Of a DNA stretch of 64,000 nt, positions 43,422 to 51,701 are shown piece by piece (the first letter of the stretch is position 1; every line of letters starts with the position of its first letter). The stretch is from contig NZ_MVHJ01000017.1 of the NCBI RefSeq assembly GCF_002086115.1, positions 32,189 through 96,188 of the forward strand, given 5' to 3'. The position numbers and the translations under genes were made by a program. Origin of the DNA: Mycolicibacterium bacteremicum (GTDB taxonomy: Bacteria; Actinomycetota; Actinomycetes; Mycobacteriales; Mycobacteriaceae). The notes beneath the pieces were generated by a model. That model did no database searches. It saw only the letters and a program-made list of their open reading frames with translations, and was not told where the DNA came from.

Positions 43422-44998
43422 CCGGCGCCGACCTCGAGACCGCGTTTGACCTCCAGTCGGCGCAGCTTGCCCGACGAGGTGCGCGGCAGCGTGCCCGGCT
43501 TGACGAACACCACATCGGCGGGCACCACCCCGCACCCCGACGCCACCTCCCGCATCAGTTCCGCACGGGCACCCGCCTCATCGGGTCCGCGGAACTCGGC
43601 GGTGACGACCAGTCCGGGACGCACCGACCCCTCGCCGATACCGACCGCCACCACGGCGCCTTCGCGCACACCGGCCACCCGGGCGGCGATCCGCTCGACC
43701 TCGGCCGGGAAGATGTTGCGGCCGGCCACCGTGATGATCTCCTTGGCGCGGCCGCAGACGACCAAGTCTCCGTCGACCAGATAACCGAGATCGCCGGTGC
43801 GGAACCAGTCCTCGGCGCCGCGCGGGCGCTCGCCGAGGTAACCCGACATCATCGACGTCCCACGGATGGCGACCTCGCCGATCTCGCGATCGGAGACCTC
43901 GGTCGCGCCGCCGTCATACGGCTCGATGCGCACCTGCATGCCGTCGATCGGCACGCCGAGCACGGCGTGCCTGCGGGGCGCGCTGCCCTCGGCGGTGATG
44001 AACGTGGTCTCGTCGATGCGCAGCCCGTCGCCGGGCACGGGAACCGTCACCGCGCAGGTGGATTCGGCCAGCCCGTAGGACGGCGACAGGGCACCCGCCG
44101 AGAATCCGAAACGCGCCATTTCGACGGCGAACCGCTCGGTGAGTTCGCAGTCGATGGGCTCACCGCCGTTGAGGGCGAAGCGCAGCGCCGCCAGGTCGAC
44201 ATCGCTGACGCGGCGCGAGTACTTGCCGATCATGCCGTAGGCCATGTTCGGTGCCGCGGTGATCGTGGCGCGGCTGTCGGACAGCCAGTTCAGCCACCGG
44301 AACGGGGAGGCCTGGAACGCCGCGGTCGGGGCCTGCCACAGCTCGGTCCCGCCAAGGGCGCCCGCCAGCAGGAAACTCAGACCCATATCGTGATAGAGCG
44401 GCAGCCAGGAGCAGCCGACATCGCCGGAACGCACCCCGATGCGATTGTTCAGACCGCTCAGGTTGGCCAACACCGAGGCCGGCGGCAACGCCACCGTCTT
44501 CGGTGTGCCGGTCGATCCGGCGGTCCCCTGCAGGATCGCCGCCGGGGCGTCCACGTCGGCCGGCCGCAGACCGGAGGATCGTTGCGGAAACGCCAGCTCC
44601 GTGAGCTCGGCGATGGCCGGCCCCTCGTCGGCGGTGCGAATCCGGTCCAGGTAGTCGCCCTGGCTGGCGACGAGTTGGACGTCGATGCCGCGGAACCGGG
44701 CCTGGGTCGCGCGGGCCCACTGCGTGATATCGGCCCCGCGGACGGGGCCGGGCAGGATCGAGACGGCGGCTCCGGCGTAGAACGCGCCGATGACGGTGGC
44801 GATCAGTTCGGCGGTGGGGGCACCGACCAGGCCGATGCGAGCGATCTCCTGGTCGCGCAGTCGTTCGGCGGCGTTCTCGGCCCGGGCATGGATCTCCTGC
44901 CACGGGTGGCGGGTCCACGTCGAGTCGGCGAGCAGGACCAGATCGCGGTCACTGGCGGTCAGGGTTGCGGCCAGGGCCGAGGCCAGCGTGTTCGTCAT
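43418..44998 (-). CDS. mbtM: Long-chain fatty acid--ACP ligase, MbtM (FadD33)-like
   Basis: The 526-residue adenylating enzyme has the P-loop LQGTAGSTGTPKTVAL, the LNGGEPIDCELTERF motif of fatty-acyl-AMP ligases, PSYGLAESTCAVTVPVPG and the hinge GDLVVCGRAKEIITVAGRNIFPAEVE. The closing LPRTSSGKLRRL holds the catalytic Lys. Several stretches (SILPGPVRGAD, CSWLPLYHDMGL, EFRGPDEAGARAEL) match what I recall of M. tuberculosis MbtM, which loads the acyl chain of mycobactin. The usual partners mbtL, mbtN and mbtK are absent from the flanks. I see no IdeR box upstream. Confidence 0.85.
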   Translation of the reverse strand: MTNTLASALAATLTASDRDLVLLADSTWTRHPWQEIHARAENAAERLRDQEIARIGLVGAPTAELIATVIGAFYAGAAVSILPGPVRGADITQWARATQARFRGIDVQLVASQGDYLDRIRTADEGPAIAELTELAFPQRSSGLRPADVDAPAAILQGTAGSTGTPKTVALPPASVLANLSGLNNRIGVRSGDVGCSWLPLYHDMGLSFLLAGALGGTELWQAPTAAFQASPFRWLNWLSDSRATITAAPNMAYGMIGKYSRRVSDVDLAALRFALNGGEPIDCELTERFAVEMARFGFSAGALSPSYGLAESTCAVTVPVPGDGLRIDETTFITAEGSAPRRHAVLGVPIDGMQVRIEPYDGGATEVSDREIGEVAIRGTSMMSGYLGERPRGAEDWFRTGDLGYLVDGDLVVCGRAKEIITVAGRNIFPAEVERIAARVAGVREGAVVAVGIGEGSVRPGLVVTAEFRGPDEAGARAELMREVASGCGVVPADVVFVKPGTLPRTSSGKLRRLEVKRGLEVGAG

Positions 44999-45164
44999 CG
45001 GCACTCATCCATGGCTGAAAACTATATGACCTTTGCTCTGAACGGGCCCCTACGCTGACGCCGGTGACAATTCACACGTCGATGCGGTGGTCGCGGCCAC
45101 ATCATCGACATGTCCGAAAGATGAATCCACACTGCACAAGTCGCTGAGCGGGCACTCAGCAAGC

Positions 45165-45803
45165 TCAGCCAGGGGGCTGGACCGGGGCGGGTGCCCCCGG
45201 TGGCGGGGGCGGCGGCGCCGGCTGATCACCGTCGGGGTTGCACAGCTCGTCGAGTTTGGTGTTCTCGGTGTCGGCATCCTGTAGGCGCTGTGTCTGGGCG
45301 GGGTCACTGGTCGGGATCTCGGCGATGGCCGCCGCGCCCACATCCATCAGCGTGTTGCCGAAATTACGCGCCGCCTCGGCGAGTTCGTCGGGGGTGGCGG
45401 GATCGACACGGTTGAGCAGTAGCTGCCCGCCGCCGAGCAGCGCCAGTCGGGCGTTGGCGGCGACGGCGATGGCCGCGCCGAAGTCGGCCTGACCCTGCTG
45501 GGGCTGCAGCGCACTGCTGTTGGCGACGCCGACGCTGACGAGCGCGAAGGCGTCACACACCTTGGCCTCGGCCTGGTCGCGCTCCTCCTGGCTGAAGTCC
45601 TCGGGCGGCTGAGCGGCGGCCGGGGTGTCCGGCCCGGCGTTGACCGGGTTGCGCCACATGTACGCCGACGCACCGAGGGTGGCGATGGCCACCAGCATCG
45701 CGATCACGGCGATGACCGCCGGACTGCGCGACGATTTCCCCTCGTCGTCGGCGGCCGTATCGACCTCGGTGTCGTCGACCTCGGGTTCGTTATCGTCGGG
45801 CAC
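45165..45803 (-). CDS. Membrane-anchored hypothetical protein with Pro-rich tail
   Basis: The 212-residue protein starts with an acidic cytoplasmic segment. One membrane helix (AVIAVIAMLVAIATLGASAYMW, about residues 28-50) follows, then an Ala/Gln-rich helical external domain with two cysteines (VCDAF and LCNPDG), and it ends in a run of prolines. This architecture is common among mycobacterial cell-envelope proteins of unknown role. The GTG start has no clear ribosome binding site. The 160-bp gap to mbtM shows no recognisable gene. Confidence 0.7.
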   Translation of the reverse strand: MPDDNEPEVDDTEVDTAADDEGKSSRSPAVIAVIAMLVAIATLGASAYMWRNPVNAGPDTPAAAQPPEDFSQEERDQAEAKVCDAFALVSVGVANSSALQPQQGQADFGAAIAVAANARLALLGGGQLLLNRVDPATPDELAEAARNFGNTLMDVGAAAIAEIPTSDPAQTQRLQDADTENTKLDELCNPDGDQPAPPPPPPGAPAPVQPPG

Positions 45804-45866
45804 GCCGGCAATCGTAGCAACGCCGGGTCCGCCGGCCGGTGCCCCGCGGCCCGGGCTTTGTGCACG

Positions 45867-46385
45867 TCATCGGGTGCGCAGCGCGGCGTCCAGGGCGGAC
45901 ATCAGCTGGGCCACCCGGCCCGGCCCCGGCCTCGGCGCCGGATAACGGCGCAACACGTCGACCACGCCGGCGTCCATCTGCCGCCGCGTCACGTCGAGCA
46001 CCCGCGCCGCCGCCTGCGGCCCGTCCGCGATCTCTGCGATGCGGGCGGCGTTGGCGTCCGCGCGCAGGATGTGGCCCACCTGATGGGCCTTGGCGATCGG
46101 GTGCAGGTACGCCGCCGAGGCGGCATCACCGGCCGCCTGGGCGGCCAGTCGCGCCGACTCGGTGTCGGCCTCGGCGGCCGCGCGGTGTGCATCCATCGAT
46201 GCGCTCCGTTGCAGGCCGCTGCGTGGGGCTCCCGCGATGAACACCCGAGCCGCGTCCACCGCGCGGCGTGGCCGCGGGTCGTCGGGGTGTGCGCGCTCGT
46301 AGATCGGCAGCAGCGCGTCGGCGGTATCGGCGACGTGGCGCGCGACCAACCGCAGTTCCTCGACGGACAGGTCGAAGTCGGCCAC
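45867..46385 (-). CDS. Putative Imm5-like / uncharacterised helical protein
   Basis: The 172-residue all-helical protein contains a DPRPRRAVDAARVFIAG motif and Ala-rich helices with regularly spaced His/Arg (MDAHRAAAEADTESARLAAQAAGDAASAAYLHPIAKAHQVGHILRA). This fits the family labelled putative immunity protein in databases. No toxin gene is adjacent, so an immunity role is unsupported. The GTG at 46385 was chosen over an upstream extension that enters the AmtR-site region. Confidence 0.6.
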   Translation of the reverse strand: MADFDLSVEELRLVARHVADTADALLPIYERAHPDDPRPRRAVDAARVFIAGAPRSGLQRSASMDAHRAAAEADTESARLAAQAAGDAASAAYLHPIAKAHQVGHILRADANAARIAEIADGPQAAARVLDVTRRQMDAGVVDVLRRYPAPRPGPGRVAQLMSALDAALRTR

Positions 46386-46432
46386 GGTGACGATTGTGCC
46401 CGTCAGCCCGACCGAGCAGGGCCACCGGATAC

Positions 46433-46446
46433 CTGTCACTTGACAG
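46433..46446. promoter_or_regulatory. AmtR-type palindrome 1
   Basis: CTGTCACTTGACAG fits CTGTC-N4-GACAG, the motif I recall for AmtR of M. smegmatis, exactly. It lies about 60 bp upstream of the probable transcription start of the urea/guanidine operon. An AC-N9-AC pattern of the kind bound by GlnR overlaps it (46438-46450). Confidence 0.75.
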
Positions 46447-46465
46447 AAACATTCGACGCGCGTTG

Positions 46466-46493
46466 TTAACAGTCCCCGAATCATCGGTTACAT
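46466..46493 (+). promoter_or_regulatory. Candidate promoter of the urea/guanidine operon
   Basis: TTAACA (46466-46471) and TTACAT (46488-46493) are spaced by 16 bp between the two AmtR-type palindromes, giving a start near 46500. The hexamers are imperfect, so this is a tentative placement. Confidence 0.4.
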
Positions 46494-46527
46494 CAGCGCA
46501 ACCACCGCATCGCATCCGCCCCGAAAA

Positions 46528-46541
46528 CTGTCACCTGACAG
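46528..46541. promoter_or_regulatory. AmtR-type palindrome 2
   Basis: CTGTCACCTGACAG is a second exact CTGTC-N4-GACAG site, 95 bp from the first centre to centre and 44 bp before the first gene of the operon. Two sites flanking a promoter suit repression by a dimeric or looping TetR-family protein. Confidence 0.75.
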
Positions 46542-46585
46542 AAAGTCCGGTCCCACACGGACTCCCGACTGCGTGAGAGTGATCA

Positions 46586-47452
46586 GTGAGCACCACTGTT
46601 TCGAGCACATCCGAGACGGCCACCACCGCCGGCGCCCGGGCGCATGCGCGCGCCCAGCACGGCCGCACCGCCGAGTTCATGCGCCATCAGCCGGCATCGA
46701 CCTCACCCTCGGCGCCCGCCGGCGTGCCCGCCGGTGCGCTGGTGTGGTCGGAAACCGTTGCCCCGAGCGGATATACCAGCGCGGTACTGGCCCGCGGCAC
46801 CCGCATCCGGCTCACCGACACCGACGGCGACGCCTGCGCGCACCTGCTGCTGCACCGTGCCGACGCCACATATGAGCGACTCAACGTCGCCGACACCGTA
46901 AAGGTGCCCTGGCAGGCCTACCTCGGCACGGGCCATCCGTTGCTCAGCGGGTTCGGACGGGCCCTGGCCACCGTCGTCGCCGACACCTCCACCCGGCACG
47001 ACGCCTTGACCGGAACATCCACCCGGACTGGTAATACGGAGCGCTACGGGGCGGCAGCACCGGAGTCGGCCTCCCCCGCCGGCCGCGAGTTGTTCACCCT
47101 CGCCGCGCTCAAGCACGGAATGGACCGTCGCGACCTGCCACCCTCGGTGTCCTTCTTCCAGGGGGTTCGGGTCGACGCCGACGGCACCCTGCGATGGCTG
47201 GGCTCCGCCGGCGCCGGCACGACGGTGGACCTGCTGCTGCATGTCGACGCCATCGTGTTGCTGGCCAACACCGCCCACCCACTGGACCCGCGCCCACGGT
47301 TCACCTGTTCCCCGTTGCAGGTACACGCCTGGCCGGCCAGTACCGACCTGGACCGACTGGTCAGCGGAGACCTGTTGGGGCCGTTGGGTCCCGAACACAC
47401 CCAGGCCATCGTCAACACCGACGCCGACCTCACCGCAAGGGGACAGCTGTGA
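46586..47452 (+). CDS. Urea carboxylase-associated DUF1989 protein 1 (CgdA/B-like)
   Basis: The 288-residue protein belongs to DUF1989, shown by GTRIRLTDTDGDACAHLLLH, the cluster ERLNVADTVKVPWQAYLGTGHPLLSGFGR, and the ending PLGPEHTQAIVNTDADL. Paired DUF1989 proteins beside urea carboxylases have been identified in Pseudomonas as a heteromeric carboxyguanidine deiminase (CgdAB), which turns carboxyguanidine into allophanate. It starts at GTG, first in the operon, and overlaps the second DUF1989 gene by four bases. Confidence 0.85.
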   Translation: MSTTVSSTSETATTAGARAHARAQHGRTAEFMRHQPASTSPSAPAGVPAGALVWSETVAPSGYTSAVLARGTRIRLTDTDGDACAHLLLHRADATYERLNVADTVKVPWQAYLGTGHPLLSGFGRALATVVADTSTRHDALTGTSTRTGNTERYGAAAPESASPAGRELFTLAALKHGMDRRDLPPSVSFFQGVRVDADGTLRWLGSAGAGTTVDLLLHVDAIVLLANTAHPLDPRPRFTCSPLQVHAWPASTDLDRLVSGDLLGPLGPEHTQAIVNTDADLTARGQL

Positions 47453-48099
47453 CCACTGTGGACATTCCCGCCCTGATCCCGGGCACCGTCGTGCTCGACG
47501 AACACGTCCCCGCCCGCGCCTCCTGGTCGGCGATCGTGCGCGCCGGCGACGTGCTGACCATCGTCGATCTAGCCGGAAACCAGGCCGTCGACTGCCTGCT
47601 GTACTCGGCCGCCGACACCGGGGTGCGGTATTCGGCACCGGAAACCATTCGGCGCCAGGGCCGTATCGCGCTGACCACCGGCTCGGTGCTGCGCGCGGAC
47701 ACCGGTGATGCACTGATGACGGTCGTCGCCGACGAGGTCGGCGTGCACGACACCCTCGGCGGGGCCTGCTCCAAGGAGTCCAACACCCTGCGCTACGGCC
47801 AGCACACCCGCGCCCAGCACGGCTGCCTGGACAACTTCCTGATCGAAGGCTCCCGGCACGGCCTGTCGGCACGCGACATGGCAAGCAACATCAACTGGTT
47901 CATGAATGTGCCGGTGGATCCCGACGGCGCGCTCGGCATCGTCGACGGGCTGTCGGGCCCCGGCAAGCGCGTCGCACTGCGCGCCGATATCGACACGCTG
48001 GTACTGGTGTCGAACTGCCCGCAGATCAACAACCCCTGCAACGCATTCGACCCGACGCCGGTCCGGATGATCGTCACCCGAGGAGGAACCGGCGCATGA
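47449..48099 (+). CDS. Urea carboxylase-associated DUF1989 protein 2 (CgdA/B-like)
   Basis: The 216-residue protein is the second DUF1989 subunit. VDLAGNQAVDCLLYSAADTGVRYSAPET and GGACSKESNTLRYG contain the conserved Cys positions, and INWFMNVPVDPDGALGIVDGLSGPG with CPQINNPCNAFDPTPVR ends the family domain. It probably works with protein 1 as one enzyme. GTGA and ATGA overlaps on both sides tie it tightly to its neighbours. Confidence 0.87.
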   Translation: MTTVDIPALIPGTVVLDEHVPARASWSAIVRAGDVLTIVDLAGNQAVDCLLYSAADTGVRYSAPETIRRQGRIALTTGSVLRADTGDALMTVVADEVGVHDTLGGACSKESNTLRYGQHTRAQHGCLDNFLIEGSRHGLSARDMASNINWFMNVPVDPDGALGIVDGLSGPGKRVALRADIDTLVLVSNCPQINNPCNAFDPTPVRMIVTRGGTGA

Positions 48100-51000
48100 A
48101 GCACACCGTCCTGATCGCCAACCGCGGCGAGATCGCGGTGCGCCTGATCCGCGCCGCAAACACACTGGGCATGCGCACCGTCGCGGTGTTCTCCGACGCC
48201 GATCGGGGTGCACCGCATGTCGCGCTGGCCGACCGGGCCGTGCGGATCGGGCCCGCCGCTCCGCGCGACAGCTATCTGCGCACCGACGCCATTCTCGATG
48301 CCGCCGCGGCCACCGGGACCACCATCGTGCACCCGGGTTACGGTTTCCTCTCCGAGGACGCCGATTTCGCGGCGGCCGTCGAAGCTGCCGGCATCGCCTT
48401 CGCCGGGCCGAGCCCCGCGCAGCTTCGGGAATTCGGCACCAAGCACACCGCGCGGACGGCGGCCCGCGCCGCCGGCGTACCCATCTTCGCCGGTTCGGAT
48501 CTGCTCGACGACCTCGACGCCGCGGTGGCCGCCGCCGACACCATCGGCTATCCGGTGATGCTCAAGGCCACCGGGGGCGGTGGTGGCATCGGTATGCAGG
48601 TGTGCCGCCACGCCGATGATCTGGGGACGGCCTATCAGCGGGTGGTCGCGCAGGCCGAGCGCAGCTTCGGTTCCACCGGGGTGTTCGTCGAGCGCTACGT
48701 CGAGAATGCCCGCCACGTCGAGGTGCAGATCTTCGGCGACGGCACCGGAAGGGTGCTGTCGCTGGGCGATCGGGACTGTTCGCTGCAGCGGCGGCACCAG
48801 AAGGTCGTCGAGGAGGCACCTGCCCCGGCGCTGCCCGACGCCGTGCGTGCACAGTTGCAGGCCACCTCGCGGGCGCTGGCCGCCGCGGTGCACTACCGCT
48901 CGGCGGGCACCGTCGAGTTCGTCTACGACCCCGTCCGCGAGGAGGCGTCGTTCCTGGAGGTCAATGCCCGTCTGCAGGTGGAACATCCGGTCACCGAGGC
49001 CGTCACCGGTGTCGACCTGGCCGGCTGGATGCTGCGCTTGGCCACCGGTGACACCGCGATGTTCGACGACCATCCCTGCGGTACCGTCGCCGTCGCCGGT
49101 CACGCCGTCGAGGCGCGGATCTACGCCGAGGACCCCACCCGCGACTACCGGCCCAGCACCGGCACCATCACGAAGGTCGGATTCCCCGACCCTGCCGGTC
49201 ACCCCCATGTCCGGGTGGACGGCTGGGTCGCCGACGGCACCGAGGTCACCGCCTCCTACGACCCGTTGCTGGCCAAGGTGATCACCGTCGCCGACGACCG
49301 CGACGCCGCCCTCGACCGGCTCGCCGAGGCGCTGGCCAAGACCGAACTGCACGGAATCGAGGTCAACATCGGCATGCTCGGCGCCGCCATCGCCCACCCG
49401 GATGTGCGGGCGGCGCGGCACAGCACCGCCACCCTGGCCGACGTGCGCGACCCGCGGCCGCGGATCACCGTCGAGCGTCCCGGCCTGCTGACCACCGTGC
49501 AGGACGCGCCGGGCCGGATCGGGCTGTGGCAGGTCGGGGTGCCGCCGAGTGGTCCGATGGACGATCTGTCCTTCCGGCTCGGCAACCACGCGCTGGGCAA
49601 CCCCGAGCAGGCCGCCGGCCTGGAGTGCACGGCGTCCGGCCCGGCCCTGCGGTTCAGCCACCCCACCACGGTGTGCGTCACCGGGGCCGAGTGTCTGGTC
49701 ACCGTCGATGGCGTGCCCGTGCCGATGTGGGAACCGATCGAGGTACCCGCCGGCGGCGTGCTCGACATCGGCGCGGCCGAAACCCTGGGCCTGCGAACCT
49801 ATCTGCTGCTGGCCGGCGGGCTGGACGTCCCCACCTACCTGGGCAGCGCCGCCACGTTCACCCTCGGCCGGTTCGGCGGCCACGGCGGTCGTGAGCTGCA
49901 CGCCGGTGACGTGCTGCGCACCCGCACCGCGACGGCCGGGTCCGCCGGCCCGGTTCCGCAGGAATCCCGCCCGGTGTTCGCCAGGGAATGGGAGCTCGCC
50001 GTCACCGAGGGTCCGCACGGGGCACCGGAGTTCTTCACCCGCAACGACATCGACACCCTGTTCGACGCGTCCTACCGGGTGCACTTCAACTCCGCACGCA
50101 CCGGGGTACGACTGGAGGGCCCGAAACCGCAGTGGGCCCGCCCCGACGGCGGCGAAGCGGGACTGCATCCGTCCAACATCCACGACAACGCCTATTCGGT
50201 GGGCGCGCTGGACTTCACCGGGGACACCCCGATCCTGTTGGGCCCGGACGGCCCGAGCCTGGGCGGATTCGTCTGCCCGGTCACGGTGATTGCCGCGCAG
50301 CGCTGGAAACTGGGCCAGTTGCGGCCCGGCGACACCGTGCGCTTCGTCCCGGTGCGCGCGGCGGCGGCCCCATCACGCAGCGCGCTCGGCCCACGTCGGG
50401 TGAGCCCGCTGCCCCGGGGCGGCGACGGTGACGACGGTGTGCTGGCCCGGCGCGCGGGTGTCGACGGCGCACCCGCGGTCACCTACCGGCGCAGCGGCGA
50501 TGACAACGTGCTGATCGAATACGGGGATATCGTCCTGGATCTCGCGCTGCGGGCCCGGGTACACGCCTTGCACACCCGGCTGGACGGCAGCGCCAACGGC
50601 ATCCTGGACCTGACGCCGGGCATCAGGTCGCTGCAGGTGCACGTCGACCCCGATGTGCTGCCGGTATCGCGGCTGCTGGGGCTGCTGTCCGAGATCGAGG
50701 ACGAGCTGCCGGCCTCCTCGGAGCTGGTGGTGCCCAGCCGCCAGGTCCGATTGCCGCTCAGCTGGGACGATCCGGCCACCCGGGAAGCGATCGCCAGGTA
50801 CACCTCGGGAGTGCGCGACGACGCGCCGTGGTGCCCGTCGAACATCGAATTCATCCGTCGCATCAACGGTTTGGCCGACCAGGCCGAGGTGTACGACACG
50901 GTCTTCGCCGCCGAGTACCTGACACTGGGCCTGGGTGACGTCTACCTGGGCGCACCGGTGGCGACCCCGCTGGATCCCCGCCACCGGTTGGTCACCACCA

Positions 51001-51701
51001 AATACAACCCGGCCCGCACCTGGACCGCGGAGAACTCTGTCGGCATCGGCGGTGCCTACCTGTGCATCTACGGTATGGAGGGCCCGGGCGGCTACCAATT
51101 CGTCGGACGCACCACCCAGGTGTGGAGCCGCTACCGGCACACCGCGCCGTTCGAGCCGGGCAGCCCCTGGCTGCTGCGGTTCTTCGACCGCATCTCCTGG
51201 TACCCGGTCTCGGCCGAGGAACTGCTGGAGTTGCGCGCCGACATGGCCGCCGGGCGCGGCCATGTCGACATCACCGACGGCACCTTCTCGCTGGCCGAGC
51301 ACGACCGGTTCCTGGCCGACAACGCCGCCGACATCGCGGCGTTCCGCGACCGGCAGGCCACGGCATTCGCCGCCGAACGGGCGGCGTGGGAACGGGCCGG
51401 TGAATTCGACCGTGCCGAGCGGGCCGCGTCGAACGCCCCGGTGGCCACCGACGACCTCGTGCTCAACGACGGTGATCACCGTGTCGATGCGCCGTTCTCC
51501 TCCAGCGTGTGGAAGGTGGATGTCGCGATCGGCGAGCAGGTCGTCAGCGGCCAGCCGCTGCTGGCGCTGGAGGCGATGAAGATGGAGACGGTGCTGCGCG
51601 CACCGTCCGACGGTGTGGTGACCCAGATCCTGGTTTCGGCCGGGCATCTGGTCGATCCGGGCACCCCGTTGGTGGTCGTCGGCACCGGCGGTGCGGCATG
51701 A
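48096..51701 (+). CDS. Biotin-dependent urea or guanidine carboxylase
   Basis: The 1201-residue protein has the full domain order of a urea amidolyase carboxylase. A biotin carboxylase domain (to about residue 450; ATP-grasp KATGGGGGIGM, EVNARLQVEHPVTE) is followed by two carboxyltransferase regions similar to KipA and KipI. A C-terminal biotinyl domain carries LEAMKMET, with Lys1162 the biotin attachment site. It carboxylates urea to allophanate or guanidine to carboxyguanidine with bicarbonate and ATP. Many bacterial members that sit beside DUF1989 genes prefer guanidine. I could not place the specificity-determining residue with confidence, so the substrate stays open. Confidence 0.93.
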   Translation: MKHTVLIANRGEIAVRLIRAANTLGMRTVAVFSDADRGAPHVALADRAVRIGPAAPRDSYLRTDAILDAAAATGTTIVHPGYGFLSEDADFAAAVEAAGIAFAGPSPAQLREFGTKHTARTAARAAGVPIFAGSDLLDDLDAAVAAADTIGYPVMLKATGGGGGIGMQVCRHADDLGTAYQRVVAQAERSFGSTGVFVERYVENARHVEVQIFGDGTGRVLSLGDRDCSLQRRHQKVVEEAPAPALPDAVRAQLQATSRALAAAVHYRSAGTVEFVYDPVREEASFLEVNARLQVEHPVTEAVTGVDLAGWMLRLATGDTAMFDDHPCGTVAVAGHAVEARIYAEDPTRDYRPSTGTITKVGFPDPAGHPHVRVDGWVADGTEVTASYDPLLAKVITVADDRDAALDRLAEALAKTELHGIEVNIGMLGAAIAHPDVRAARHSTATLADVRDPRPRITVERPGLLTTVQDAPGRIGLWQVGVPPSGPMDDLSFRLGNHALGNPEQAAGLECTASGPALRFSHPTTVCVTGAECLVTVDGVPVPMWEPIEVPAGGVLDIGAAETLGLRTYLLLAGGLDVPTYLGSAATFTLGRFGGHGGRELHAGDVLRTRTATAGSAGPVPQESRPVFAREWELAVTEGPHGAPEFFTRNDIDTLFDASYRVHFNSARTGVRLEGPKPQWARPDGGEAGLHPSNIHDNAYSVGALDFTGDTPILLGPDGPSLGGFVCPVTVIAAQRWKLGQLRPGDTVRFVPVRAAAAPSRSALGPRRVSPLPRGGDGDDGVLARRAGVDGAPAVTYRRSGDDNVLIEYGDIVLDLALRARVHALHTRLDGSANGILDLTPGIRSLQVHVDPDVLPVSRLLGLLSEIEDELPASSELVVPSRQVRLPLSWDDPATREAIARYTSGVRDDAPWCPSNIEFIRRINGLADQAEVYDTVFAAEYLTLGLGDVYLGAPVATPLDPRHRLVTTKYNPARTWTAENSVGIGGAYLCIYGMEGPGGYQFVGRTTQVWSRYRHTAPFEPGSPWLLRFFDRISWYPVSAEELLELRADMAAGRGHVDITDGTFSLAEHDRFLADNAADIAAFRDRQATAFAAERAAWERAGEFDRAERAASNAPVATDDLVLNDGDHRVDAPFSSSVWKVDVAIGEQVVSGQPLLALEAMKMETVLRAPSDGVVTQILVSAGHLVDPGTPLVVVGTGGAA

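Noticed and set aside
46386..46585. Guanidine riboswitch before the urea/guanidine operon.
   Set aside because: The leader lacks ykkC-type or paired ACGR-loop hairpins by eye; control is better explained by the two AmtR-type boxes.
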